A stretch of DNA of 64,000 nt from UBA4742 sp963734965 (GCA_963734965.1 CAVTJK010000004.1:248001-312000), one strand, 5' to 3'. Counted from the stretch's first letter, positions 54,118 to 62,210 are shown. Notes: generated by a model not told the origin, from the sequence alone. A program made the numbers and translations.

Positions 54118-54753
54118 TTAGCTCGGCGCCCCACGCATGGGCGAAGCCCGGTCCGGCGGATTGTCGCCGGACCCGGCAACCAGCGCCGACTTCAGGAAAC
54201 GGAGCAGCTCGCGGCGGCGCACGACCATCGAGCGCAGCGTGGGCTCGATGCCGACGGCGCGCAGCACCTCGACCTCGGTGGCCACCCCCAGCACGGTCGA
54301 GTAGGTCGACAGGAGCAGCAGGCTGGCGTCGGTGGTGCGGAAGTGACCGGCCTCCATTTCGGCCTCGAGGAACTCGCGAGCCCGCTTGATGAGCGGATCG
54401 AGGTTCTCGCTCAGCCGAGTCGACGCCGGGGCGCCGAGCCGGCTGACCTCACGCAGCAGGCCGAGCAGCTCGGGCCGGCGCAGGGCCAGCCGGAACACCG
54501 ACCGGATGATGGCCTCGACGCGGTCCCAACCGGGCCCGGCGTCGGCCAGCGCCGCTTCGAGCGTCTCGGCCAGCGCCGCCGAGCTGGCGTCGACCACGGC
54601 GTCGAGCAACTCGGCCTTCGAGGGGTAGTAGTACAGGATGGTCTGCTTGCGTATCCCCAGCTCAGCGGCGACCTGATCGAGCGAGGTGGCCTCGTAGCCC
54701 CGGGTCCCGAACGAGTCCAGGGCGGCCTCGAGCACACGGTCCCGGGTCGTCAT
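54118..54753 (-). CDS. TetR family transcriptional regulator
   Basis: A 211-residue regulator. The HTH is TSLDQVAAELGIRKQTILYYYPSKAELLDAVVD, with an N-terminal DRVLEAALDSFGTRGYEA. The C-terminal ligand domain is helical and resembles the fatty-acid-responsive group only loosely. It is divergent from the acyl-reductase operon, and the intervening 37 nt contain a perfect palindrome that begins at its own start codon. It therefore likely represses both itself and the operon. The ligand is unknown; a fatty acyl-CoA would fit the operon. Confidence 0.88.
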   Translation of the reverse strand: MTTRDRVLEAALDSFGTRGYEATSLDQVAAELGIRKQTILYYYPSKAELLDAVVDASSAALAETLEAALADAGPGWDRVEAIIRSVFRLALRRPELLGLLREVSRLGAPASTRLSENLDPLIKRAREFLEAEMEAGHFRTTDASLLLLSTYSTVLGVATEVEVLRAVGIEPTLRSMVVRRRELLRFLKSALVAGSGDNPPDRASPMRGAPS

Positions 54754-54768
54754 CTACCAAATGGTAGA
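54753..54768. promoter_or_regulatory. TetR operator between divergent tetR and acyl-reductase genes
   Basis: TCTACCA-AA-TGGTAGA is a perfect 7-bp inverted repeat with a 2-nt centre. It starts at the first base of the tetR start codon and ends 22 nt before the reductase start. Binding here would block both directions. Confidence 0.75.
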
Positions 54769-54790
54769 GGATCTTTGCTAGAACAGGGGG

Positions 54791-57202
54791 ATGATCGCCG
54801 AAGCCCTGGCCGGCCAGCGCATCTTCATCACGGGCACGACCGGTTTCCTGGGCACCGCACTGGTCGAGAGGCTCCTGCGCAACGTGCCCGACTGCGAGCT
54901 GGTGCTGCTGATCCGGCCGGGCAAGCGCTCGACGGTCGACCAACGCGTCGCCCGGGAGATCTTCCGCAACGACGCCTTCGACCGCCTGCGCGCCGAACTG
55001 GGGGCGGATGGGTTCGACGAGCTGACCACCGCCCGGGTGTCGGCGGTGGCCGGCGACGTCGGCACCGACGGCCTGGGCCTCGACGACGCGGCTCGGGCCG
55101 TGCTGGCCGGGTGCGACATCGTCATCCACTCGGCGGCGACGGTGTCGTTCGACTCGCCTCTCGACGGCGCCGTCGAGGTCAACCTGTTGGGTCCCAGCCG
55201 CATCGCGGCCACGCTCAACGACCTTGGCGTCACTCCCCACCTGGTTGCCGTGTCCACCTGCTACGTCGCCGGCAACCGTCGGGGCGCGGCGCTCGAGCAG
55301 ATGATCGATGACAGCCCATTCCTGGTGGATGTCGACTGGCGCGGCGAGGTCGACGGCGCCCGCCGGGCGCGCAGCGACGCCGAGGCCGACAGCCGGACCC
55401 CCGAACACCTGGCTCGCTTCCGCAAGGCGGCCCAGACCGAGCTCGGTGCGGCCGGCACCCCCGCGCTGGCCACCAAGACCGAGCAGCTGCGGTCGCGCTG
55501 GGTCAGCGACCGGCTGGTCGAAGCGGGCCGGGCCCGGGCGGCGTCGCTCGGCTGGCCCGACGCCTACGCCTACACCAAGGCGCTCGGTGAACGAGCGCTG
55601 GTCGAGACCCACGGCGAGGTCCCGATCAGCATCGTCCGGCCGTCGATCATCGAGTCGGCACTGGCCGAGCCCCGCCCCGGATGGATCCGCGGCTTCCGCA
55701 TGGCCGAGCCGGTCATCATCTCCTACGCGCGAGGTCTGCTGAAGGAGTTCCCCGGCGTGCCCGAGGGCATCGTCGACGTGATCCCCGTCGACCTGGTGGT
55801 CGGCGCCATCATCGCCGTCGCCGCCAAGGGACCCGAGCGCGACGGCGACGGTCACGCCGTCCCCGAAGTCGTCCAGGTGGCCTCGGGCTCGCAGAACCCC
55901 TTGCGCTACCGCCGCCTGGTCGACCTGGCGAGCAACTGGTTCCTCGAGCACCCGCTGTATGACCGCGACGGCCAGCCCATCGTGGTGCCGACCTGGTCGT
56001 TCCCGGGTCGCGGACGGGTGCAGGGCCAGCTCCTGCGGGCCAAGACCACGCTAGAGCGGGCCGAGCGGGTGCTGAACCACCTGCCGCTGCGCGGCAAGCA
56101 GGCCGAGCTGAGCGCGACCGTCGAAGAGAAGCGCGAAGAAGCCGAGCGAGCGCTGGGCTACGTCGAGCTCTACGGCGCCTACGCCGAGTGCGAGGCGGTG
56201 TACGGACTCGACCGACTGATCGCCCTCTGGAACGCGCAGTCACCCGAAGACCAGGCGCAGTTCAACTTCGACCCCCGCGTCATCGACTGGGACCACTACG
56301 TGTGCGACGTGCACCTGCCGTCGGTGGTCGAACACGGCCGGGTCCGCACCACACCGGGCGGACGGGTCGGACCCGACCGCGAGACGCGCCTGCGCCGCCA
56401 GGTGCTCTCCTCCGATCGGCAGCTGGCGGCCTTCGACCTCGAGAACACCCTCATCGCCTCCAACGTCGTGGCGTCCTACTCGTGGCTGGCCACGCGTCGC
56501 CTGCCCGCCGACGAGCGGCTGCGCTTCGTGGCCCAGACGCTGGCCGAGGCGCCGTCGTTGCTGGCCCTCGACCGCAAGGACCGCAGCGATTTCCTCCGGC
56601 TCTTCTATCGGCGCTACGAGGACGCGTCGATCGATCAGATCCACGAGGACTCGGCCGAGATGTTCAGCCAGCTGATCCTGGCCAAGTCCTTCCCCGCCGC
56701 CATCCGCCGCGTGCGCCAGCACCGCGAGCTGGGCCACCGGACGCTGCTGATCACGGGTGCCCTCGACTTCGTCGTCGAGCCGCTGCGGCCCCTGTTCGAC
56801 GACATCGTGTGCGCCTCGCTGGGCCAGCGCGCCGATGGCACCTACGACGGCGAGCTGGCCCACGTCCCGCCCACCGGCGAGACGCGGGCGCAGGCCCTCA
56901 TGGACTTCGCCGCTCTGCACGATCTCGATCTGCGCGAATCGGTCGCCTACGCCGACTCGACGAGCGATCTGCCGATGCTCGAAGCCGTCGGCTTCCCGGT
57001 CGCCGTCAACCCTGAGACGCGCCTGGCGGCGCTGGCTCGCAAGCGGGGATGGCTGGTCGAGCAGTGGTCGAAGGCGCCAGGCGCGCCCCGGGTGCTGGTG
57101 CCCATCGGAACCCGGCTCCGGGGTCCCTCGGAGGACCATCGACGCCGGGCGCGGTCGCTCGCCGCCGGTTCTGGTCCCGCACCCAGGCGGGCCCACGGAT
57201 GA
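54791..57202 (+). CDS. Fatty acyl-CoA reductase-like SDR fused to HAD-IB domain
   Basis: An 803-residue fusion. Residues 1 to about 420 form a male-sterility-type (NAD_binding_4) extended SDR: FITGTTGFLGTALVERLL, VIHSAATVSFD and the YAYTK catalytic pair. Such domains reduce fatty acyl thioesters to aldehydes or alcohols. Residues about 540-760 form an HAD-IB domain: AAFDLENTLIASNVVASYSW, LLITGALDFVVEPL and YADSTSDLPMLEA. The first motif is DLENT, so the second Asp of DxDxT is Glu; the fold is present but activity is uncertain. The tail is basic (RRRARSLAAG). It is the first gene of a five-ORF coupled operon. The stop overlaps the next start as ATGA. Confidence 0.86.
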   Translation: MIAEALAGQRIFITGTTGFLGTALVERLLRNVPDCELVLLIRPGKRSTVDQRVAREIFRNDAFDRLRAELGADGFDELTTARVSAVAGDVGTDGLGLDDAARAVLAGCDIVIHSAATVSFDSPLDGAVEVNLLGPSRIAATLNDLGVTPHLVAVSTCYVAGNRRGAALEQMIDDSPFLVDVDWRGEVDGARRARSDAEADSRTPEHLARFRKAAQTELGAAGTPALATKTEQLRSRWVSDRLVEAGRARAASLGWPDAYAYTKALGERALVETHGEVPISIVRPSIIESALAEPRPGWIRGFRMAEPVIISYARGLLKEFPGVPEGIVDVIPVDLVVGAIIAVAAKGPERDGDGHAVPEVVQVASGSQNPLRYRRLVDLASNWFLEHPLYDRDGQPIVVPTWSFPGRGRVQGQLLRAKTTLERAERVLNHLPLRGKQAELSATVEEKREEAERALGYVELYGAYAECEAVYGLDRLIALWNAQSPEDQAQFNFDPRVIDWDHYVCDVHLPSVVEHGRVRTTPGGRVGPDRETRLRRQVLSSDRQLAAFDLENTLIASNVVASYSWLATRRLPADERLRFVAQTLAEAPSLLALDRKDRSDFLRLFYRRYEDASIDQIHEDSAEMFSQLILAKSFPAAIRRVRQHRELGHRTLLITGALDFVVEPLRPLFDDIVCASLGQRADGTYDGELAHVPPTGETRAQALMDFAALHDLDLRESVAYADSTSDLPMLEAVGFPVAVNPETRLAALARKRGWLVEQWSKAPGAPRVLVPIGTRLRGPSEDHRRRARSLAAGSGPAPRRAHG

Positions 57203-58419
57203 AGGCCCTGCAGTTCGAGCGCAACGTGCCGCGCTACGCGGCTGCGATGTTGGCAGGACGCGCCGCGCCCGGCGCCGGCGCCAAGGTGGGGCCGCTGCAC
57301 CTGCGCGACGTCGACCCGCCGGAGGCCCCTGGACCGGAGTGGATCCGGATCCGGCCGCGCCTGGCCGGCATCTGCGGCAGCGACCTCGGGACGATCGACG
57401 GCACCTCGTCGCGCTACTTCGAGCCGATCGTGTCGTTCCCGTTCGTGCCCGGCCATGAGGTGGTTGCCGATCGCGACGGCACCGACGGCACCGATCGCGT
57501 CGTGCTCGAACCGGTGTTGGGCTGTGTCACCCGCGGCATCTCGCCGACGTGCGCCGCGTGCGCCCGCGGCGATCTCGGCAACTGCGAGCGCATCGCCTTC
57601 GGCGACCTCGGGCCGGGACTGCAGTCGGGCTTCTGCTGCGACACCGGTGGTGGCTGGTCGACCGTGATGATCGCCCACCCGAGCCAGCTGCACTCGGTTC
57701 CCGCCGACATGAGCGACGAGGCCGCCGTGATGGTCGAGCCGACGGCGTGTGCGGTGCACGGCGCGCTGACGGCCGGCATCGTCGAGGGCGACACGGTCGT
57801 CGTCATCGGGTCGGGCACCCTCGGGCTGCTCAGCATCGCCGCCCTGCGGGGGCTCACGCCGGCCGGCGCCATCGTGGCCGCCGCCAAGTACCCCGCTCAG
57901 CGCGAGCTGGCCCGCGAGCTGGGCGCGACCAGCGTGGTCGACCCGACCGAGCTGCGCCGGGCCGTTCGCCGCACGACGGGGACGATGGCGCTCGGCGACG
58001 GCGACATCATCCGCCTTACGGGCGGCGCCGACGTGGTGGTCGACTGCGTCGGGAGCGAGTCGAGCCTGGCCGATGCCCTCGCCATCGTGCGGCCCAGAGG
58101 CCGCATCGCCATGGTGGGCATGCCCGGTCACGTGCACGTGGACCTGACGGGACTGTGGCAGCGCGAGATCACCTTGGCCGGCGCCTACGCCTACGGCACC
58201 GAGACCCTGCCCGACCCCTCGGGGGCGGTGGCGACCACGCGACGCACCTTCGACCTGGCTTTCGAGCTGGTGGCGGCGGCCGACCTCGGCCGCTTGGTCA
58301 GCGCCACCTATCCCCTCGCTCGGTTCACCGATGCCATCGCCCACGCCGCCGGCGCCGGCCCGCGCGGCAGCGTCAAGATCGCCTTCGACCTCCGATCAGA
58401 GAAGGAACGCACACGATGA
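57199..58419 (+). CDS. Zinc-dependent alcohol dehydrogenase (MDR family)
   Basis: A 406-residue medium-chain dehydrogenase. The catalytic-zinc Cys is in AGICGSDLGT and the His-Glu pair in FVPGHEVVADRDG. A structural-zinc loop has the cysteines GCVTRGISPTCAACARGDLGNC. The nucleotide fold reads VVVIGSGTLGLLSIAALRGL. It could oxidise or reduce an alcohol/aldehyde made by the adjoining reductase. Both ends are 4-nt overlaps (ATGA with the reductase, and ATGA with the first small ORF). Confidence 0.88.
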   Translation: MKALQFERNVPRYAAAMLAGRAAPGAGAKVGPLHLRDVDPPEAPGPEWIRIRPRLAGICGSDLGTIDGTSSRYFEPIVSFPFVPGHEVVADRDGTDGTDRVVLEPVLGCVTRGISPTCAACARGDLGNCERIAFGDLGPGLQSGFCCDTGGGWSTVMIAHPSQLHSVPADMSDEAAVMVEPTACAVHGALTAGIVEGDTVVVIGSGTLGLLSIAALRGLTPAGAIVAAAKYPAQRELARELGATSVVDPTELRRAVRRTTGTMALGDGDIIRLTGGADVVVDCVGSESSLADALAIVRPRGRIAMVGMPGHVHVDLTGLWQREITLAGAYAYGTETLPDPSGAVATTRRTFDLAFELVAAADLGRLVSATYPLARFTDAIAHAAGAGPRGSVKIAFDLRSEKERTR

Positions 58420-58517
58420 ACGAAACGCTGCACAGCCGCCAGGCGAAGCAGCTCACCACACGGCCACGGATCGGCGAAGCCGGCTCCGTCGGTCTACCGA
58501 CGGAGCGAGCAACATGA
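58416..58517 (+). CDS. 33-codon ORF, tandem copy A
   Basis: Encodes MNETLHSRQAKQLTTRPR and 15 more residues. The start is inside the alcohol dehydrogenase stop (ATGA), and its own stop overlaps the second copy's start (ATGA). The 3' half contains a perfect DNA hairpin (GCTCCGTCGG, TCTA, CCGACGGAGC). It may be a real peptide, a translational bridge, or a by-product of a repeat element. No family is recognised. Confidence 0.4.
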   Translation: MNETLHSRQAKQLTTRPRIGEAGSVGLPTERAT

Positions 58518-58612
58518 ACGAAACGCTGCACAGCCGCCAGGCGAAGCAGCTCACCACACGGCCACGGATCGGCGAAGCCGGCTCCGTCGGTCTACCGACG
58601 GAGCAAGCAAGT
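58416..58612. repeat. 98-nt tandem duplication
   Basis: Two copies with a period of exactly 98 nt, at 58416 and 58514, identical until the last few bases (GAGCGAGCAAC against GAGCAAGCAAG). Each copy contains one perfect 10-bp hairpin with a TCTA loop (58483-58506 and the equivalent 98 nt later). Confidence 0.92.
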
Positions 58613-58615
58613 TGA
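58514..58615 (+). CDS. 33-codon ORF, tandem copy B
   Basis: Encodes the same peptide as copy A except the last residues (TEQAS for TERAT). Its TGA overlaps the TTG start of the LarA-like gene. With copy A it forms an uninterrupted chain of coupled starts from the dehydrogenase to the LarA-like gene. Confidence 0.4.
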   Translation: MNETLHSRQAKQLTTRPRIGEAGSVGLPTEQAS

Positions 58616-60222
58616 GTAGCTTCAAGCCGCCACGACCAGGGTTCGTGTTGGACGTCGATCGGTCGACGCCGCCGATCCTGTTCCACCACGGCGAGAACTT
58701 CCGACTCGAGAAGCTGCCCCCGGGTCGCAGTCGGGTCATCTACCCGGCCGAGCCCGTGGCGCCGCTCGACGACATCGAAGGCGCCATCCGCCATGCGCTG
58801 CTGAACCCTGAGGGCGACAGCGATCCGCTCCCGGCTCGGCTCACGCCGGGCATGAAGCTCACCATCGCCTTCGACGACATCTCGCTGCCGCTGCCGCCCA
58901 TGAAGCGGCCCGACATCCGTCAGCGCATCATCGAGCAGGTGCTCGACATGGCCGCCGCCGCCGGTGTCGACGACGTCGAGCTCATCGCCGCGCTGGCCCT
59001 GCACCGGCGGATGACCGAGAGCGAGCTGCGCCACGCCGTCGGCGACCGCGTCTACGACTCGTTCGCTCCATACGGCCTCCTCTACAACCACGACGCCGAG
59101 GATCCCGACAACCTCGCCTTCCTCGGCTCCACCGACCAGGGCGAAGAGGTCGAGATCAACAAGCGGGCCGCTGACAGCGACCTCATCATCTACGTGAACA
59201 TCAACATCGTGGCGATGGACGGTGGCTGGAAGAGCACGGCGACCGGCCTGGCGAGCTACCGCAGCCTCCGCCACCACCACAACGTGAAGACGATGCAGCA
59301 GAGCAAGTCGTTCATGGATCGCCACCACTCCGAGTTGCACTCGTCCAACTGGCGGATGGGCAAGGTGCTGCGCGACTCGGGCGTGAAGGTGTTCCAGATC
59401 GAGACCACGATCAACAACAACGTCTTCGGCACCGATGGCCCGATGAGCGTCCTGCAGAAGCGCGAGTGGGAGTGGTCGGCCCGCGATCGCATCACGTTCA
59501 TGGGCATGAAGGCGGGACTGGACCGGATGTCGGCACGGCAGCGCCGCAACGTCTTCCAGTCCTGGAAGGCGCCGCACCAGATGACATCGGTGCAGGCCGG
59601 TGAGGTCGAGGCCGTCCACGAGGTCACGACGGCCAACGTGCTGCGCCAGCACCTGGTCGAGGTCGACGGCCAGACTGACATCCTCACCATGGGCCTGCCG
59701 TACATCTGCCCCTACAACGTCAACTCGATCATGAACCCGATCCTGGTGATGTGCCTCGGGCTCGGGTACTTCTTCAACCTTTACCGCGGCCGACCGCCGG
59801 TGCGCGAAGGCGGCGTGCTCATCATGAGCCACCCGACCCCGTGGGAGTTCCACCCGGTCCACCATCCGAGCTACATCGACTTCTTCGAGCAGGTGCTGGC
59901 CGAGACGACCGATCCGCTCGAGATCGAGGCCAAGTACGAGAAGTCCTTCGCCGAGGACGAGTGGTACCGCCACCTGTACCGGACGTCCTACGCCTACCAC
60001 GGCGTCCACCCCTTCTACATGTGGTACTGGGGCGCGCACGCCCTCCAGCACCTCGGTCGGGTCATCATCGTCGGGGGCGACACGCGCGCCGTGCGCCGAC
60101 TGGGGTTCGTGCCCGCGTCGACGCTGCAGGACGCGCTCGAGATGGCGTCGGACACCGTCGGCCCGGGCGCCAGCATCACCCACCTGCACAACCCACCGAT
60201 CCTGATGGCGGATGTCACGTGA
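58612..60222 (+). CDS. LarA-like protein (nickel-dependent racemase family, DUF2088)
   Basis: A 536-residue protein. The N-terminal domain has IAFDDISLPLPPMKRPDIRQ, like the DDxTRPxP motif of LarA, then ALALHRRMTESELRHAVG, like the GTHRxMT motif that binds the nickel-pincer cofactor. The C-terminal half is longer than LarA and holds conserved Trp/His/Tyr-rich stretches (PTPWEFHPVHHPSYIDFF, YAYHGVHPFYMWYWGAHALQ). Known LarA proteins racemise or epimerise 2-hydroxy acids. Cofactor genes larB, larC and larE are not in the window. TTG 58612 overlaps the small ORF's stop; its own stop overlaps the acyltransferase start (GTGA). The substrate is inferred to be a hydroxy acid, not known. Confidence 0.78.
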   Translation: MSSFKPPRPGFVLDVDRSTPPILFHHGENFRLEKLPPGRSRVIYPAEPVAPLDDIEGAIRHALLNPEGDSDPLPARLTPGMKLTIAFDDISLPLPPMKRPDIRQRIIEQVLDMAAAAGVDDVELIAALALHRRMTESELRHAVGDRVYDSFAPYGLLYNHDAEDPDNLAFLGSTDQGEEVEINKRAADSDLIIYVNINIVAMDGGWKSTATGLASYRSLRHHHNVKTMQQSKSFMDRHHSELHSSNWRMGKVLRDSGVKVFQIETTINNNVFGTDGPMSVLQKREWEWSARDRITFMGMKAGLDRMSARQRRNVFQSWKAPHQMTSVQAGEVEAVHEVTTANVLRQHLVEVDGQTDILTMGLPYICPYNVNSIMNPILVMCLGLGYFFNLYRGRPPVREGGVLIMSHPTPWEFHPVHHPSYIDFFEQVLAETTDPLEIEAKYEKSFAEDEWYRHLYRTSYAYHGVHPFYMWYWGAHALQHLGRVIIVGGDTRAVRRLGFVPASTLQDALEMASDTVGPGASITHLHNPPILMADVT

Positions 60223-61241
60223 GTGCGGCCGACGCGCCCGAAGGCGCGGCGCCGACCGCGGTGCGGCGCGTTGCCGAGTTGGCCCGACGCATCCCCGTGA
60301 ACCGGTCCTCGGCCGAAGTGGCCGGGCGGCTGACCGTGGCGTCGGTGCGGCGACGCCTCGCCTTCCCGCTGCTGGCCCCCCACACGCCGGGTGGGGTCGA
60401 GGTGGCGCCGCCCGAGGATCCCTACGGAGCCAACTACGACACGGCGTGGGCCCGCCGCTATCCGGCGCGGGTGGCGCGCCTGCTGCTGCTCGAAGGCGCG
60501 GTGACGCCGCTGGTGACCATGTTGGCGGCGCCGACGATCCACGGACTCGATCGGTTGGCCGATCTCGAGGGCCCCGTCATCTTCGCCGCCAACCACCACA
60601 GCCACGTCGACACGCCGCTCATGCTGTCGGCCATCCCCGAGCCGTGGCGACATCACATGTTCATCGCCGCCGCCGCCGACTACTTCTTCGGCAACCGGGT
60701 GACCGCTCCCCTGTCGGCCCTGGTCATCGGCGCCATCCCGATCGAGCGCAACAAGGTCGGGCGCAAGTCGGCCGACGACGCCGCCGCCCTCATCGACGAC
60801 GGCTGGAGCATGCTCATCTTCCCCGAGGGCGGGCGCAGCCCAGACGGCTGGGGCCAGCCCTTCCGGGGCGGCGCCGCCTACCTGTCGACCCGATGCGACA
60901 TCCCCGTCGTCCCCGTGCACATCGAGGGGACCGGCCGCATCCTGCGCAAGGGTCGCAACGTCCCCCAACCGTCGCCGACGACGATCACCTTCGGCCGCCC
61001 GATGCGCGCCACCGAGGACGAGGACTCGCGCCGGTTCTCGGCTCGCATCGAGTACGAGGTGGCGATCCTCGGCGACGAGACCAAGGGCGACTGGTGGTCG
61101 GCCCGCCGCCGGGCCCACGCCGGTGCCACGCCGCCACTGCAAGCTCCTGCCCTCGGCGGATGGCGGCGCACGTGGGAGCTCGGCGACCGCGGTCCCAAGC
61201 GACGCCGCGCCACCAAGCGCCGCTGGCCCGACCTGGGCTGA
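60219..61241 (+). CDS. PlsC-like lysophospholipid/1-acylglycerol-3-phosphate acyltransferase
   Basis: A 340-residue protein. The acyltransferase motif I is FAANHHSHVDTPLMLSAIP (HxxxxD), block III is MLIFPEGGRSPDGWGQPFRG, and IPVVPVHIEGTGR is block IV. A hydrophobic stretch upstream (residues about 85-110) may contact the membrane. It transfers an acyl chain to a glycerol-phosphate or similar acceptor. The last gene of the coupled operon; its GTG start overlaps the LarA-like stop. A strong hairpin follows. The tail is highly basic (GPKRRRATKRRWPD). Confidence 0.88.
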   Translation: MSAADAPEGAAPTAVRRVAELARRIPVNRSSAEVAGRLTVASVRRRLAFPLLAPHTPGGVEVAPPEDPYGANYDTAWARRYPARVARLLLLEGAVTPLVTMLAAPTIHGLDRLADLEGPVIFAANHHSHVDTPLMLSAIPEPWRHHMFIAAAADYFFGNRVTAPLSALVIGAIPIERNKVGRKSADDAAALIDDGWSMLIFPEGGRSPDGWGQPFRGGAAYLSTRCDIPVVPVHIEGTGRILRKGRNVPQPSPTTITFGRPMRATEDEDSRRFSARIEYEVAILGDETKGDWWSARRRAHAGATPPLQAPALGGWRRTWELGDRGPKRRRATKRRWPDLG

Positions 61242-61271
61242 ACGCGCCCGCTGCCGGCACCCTGCCGTTCT

Positions 61272-61310
61272 GGCGGCGATCGAGGGCGCTGTGCGCCCTT
61301 CATCGCCGCC
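61272..61310. terminator. Nested hairpin ending the lipid operon
   Basis: Outer pair GGCGGCGAT (61272-61280) with ATCGCCGCC (61302-61310); inner pair AGGGCGC with GCGCCCT and loop TGT. It lies between the acyltransferase gene and the convergent Cys-rich membrane protein. Confidence 0.75.
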
Positions 61311-61331
61311 GAAACCCTGGTCCGGCGCGGC

Positions 61332-61967
61332 CTACGGCCCCGGGACCTGCGTAGGTGAGGTGACGGTCACACCAGGCGACACGTAGCGCGCTCCGCACAC
61401 CCGTTCACGGGTGCGCCCCCCGCACGTCAGCGCGAACGCCTCGTACTCGGATCCGATCGGCGATCGGGTGAACAGCTCGTCGCAGTCGTGGCCGTAGCCC
61501 GACGCACACCGCGCCCAGAGCTGATCGAGGGCGGCGTCCTGGCCGTGATGCAGCGGCTGGTCACCGCCTTCGGTCGACGGGACCGCGCCCGCACCGGTGG
61601 CGGCACCGGAATCGGCCAGGTGGCCGAGCCCGACGCAGTCGTCGCGGATCTTGGTCAATCGGTCAGCGACGCGGGCCGGAATGCTGGCATCGGGAGCCAG
61701 GTAGGACGGGCCGAGGTCGGCGCGCACACGGTCGACGTAGCACGCGGCCTGGCGCGGGGTCAGCCGTCCGCCGCTGGCGTCGACGGCCCGGTCGATGGCC
61801 AAGGCCCGATCGAACGGTTGCGGCGCCAACACGGCCATGACCCCGATGATCAGCACCAGCGCGGCGACGACGCCCACCCCGATCAGGACGACCCGGCGTC
61901 GGGGAGGCCACGAGCGGCCGGGACGACTCGGCTCGGTCGTTGCTACGGGGGGCGTCGGCGTGGTCAT
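61332..61967 (-). CDS. Membrane-anchored protein with actinobacterial Cys-rich C-terminal domain
   Basis: A 211-residue protein. After a Pro/Thr-rich lead a single helix (VVLIGVGVVAALVLIIGVMAVL) anchors it, with the rest outside. A middle segment has RQAACYVDRVRADLG and IRDDCVGLG. The C terminus carries CASGYGHDCDELFTRSPIGS and YEAFALTCGGRTRERVCG. This last pattern recurs in actinobacterial membrane proteins, sometimes with DUF4190. Function unknown. ATG 61967 is chosen since the longer frame reads through a palindromic repeat. Confidence 0.72.
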   Translation of the reverse strand: MTTPTPPVATTEPSRPGRSWPPRRRVVLIGVGVVAALVLIIGVMAVLAPQPFDRALAIDRAVDASGGRLTPRQAACYVDRVRADLGPSYLAPDASIPARVADRLTKIRDDCVGLGHLADSGAATGAGAVPSTEGGDQPLHHGQDAALDQLWARCASGYGHDCDELFTRSPIGSEYEAFALTCGGRTRERVCGARYVSPGVTVTSPTQVPGP

Positions 61968-62062
61968 CAGGACGTCGAGGCGGCGGGCCTCCACTGCGGC
62001 CGACCGTACCGCGGCGCCGCTGACCGCCCGGCGATGGCGCCACCCGACCCGTCGCCGATCGC

Positions 62063-62101
62063 GGCGGCAGATCGCCACCCAGAATGTGGTCATCTGCCGC
62101 C
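62063..62101. repeat. 39-nt palindromic repeat, copy 4
   Basis: Arms GGCGGCAGAT and ATCTGCCGCC; centre CGCCACCCAGAATGTGGTC. Lies in the divergent space between the Cys-rich protein and the MauE-like gene. It forms a 61-nt-period pair with copy 5. Confidence 0.8.
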
Positions 62102-62123
62102 GGAGTGGAAGTCCGACCGTCGC

Positions 62124-62162
62124 GGCGGCAGATCGCCACCCAGGATGTGGTCATCTGCCGCC
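62124..62162. repeat. 39-nt palindromic repeat, copy 5
   Basis: Same arms as copy 4; centre CGCCACCCAGGATGTGGTC, one base unlike copy 4. It ends 49 nt before the MauE-like start. Confidence 0.8.
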
Positions 62163-62210
62163 GCGACGGGGTGAAGGAGGTGGCCGGACGGCGGGCGATA
62201 CTGGGCGCCT

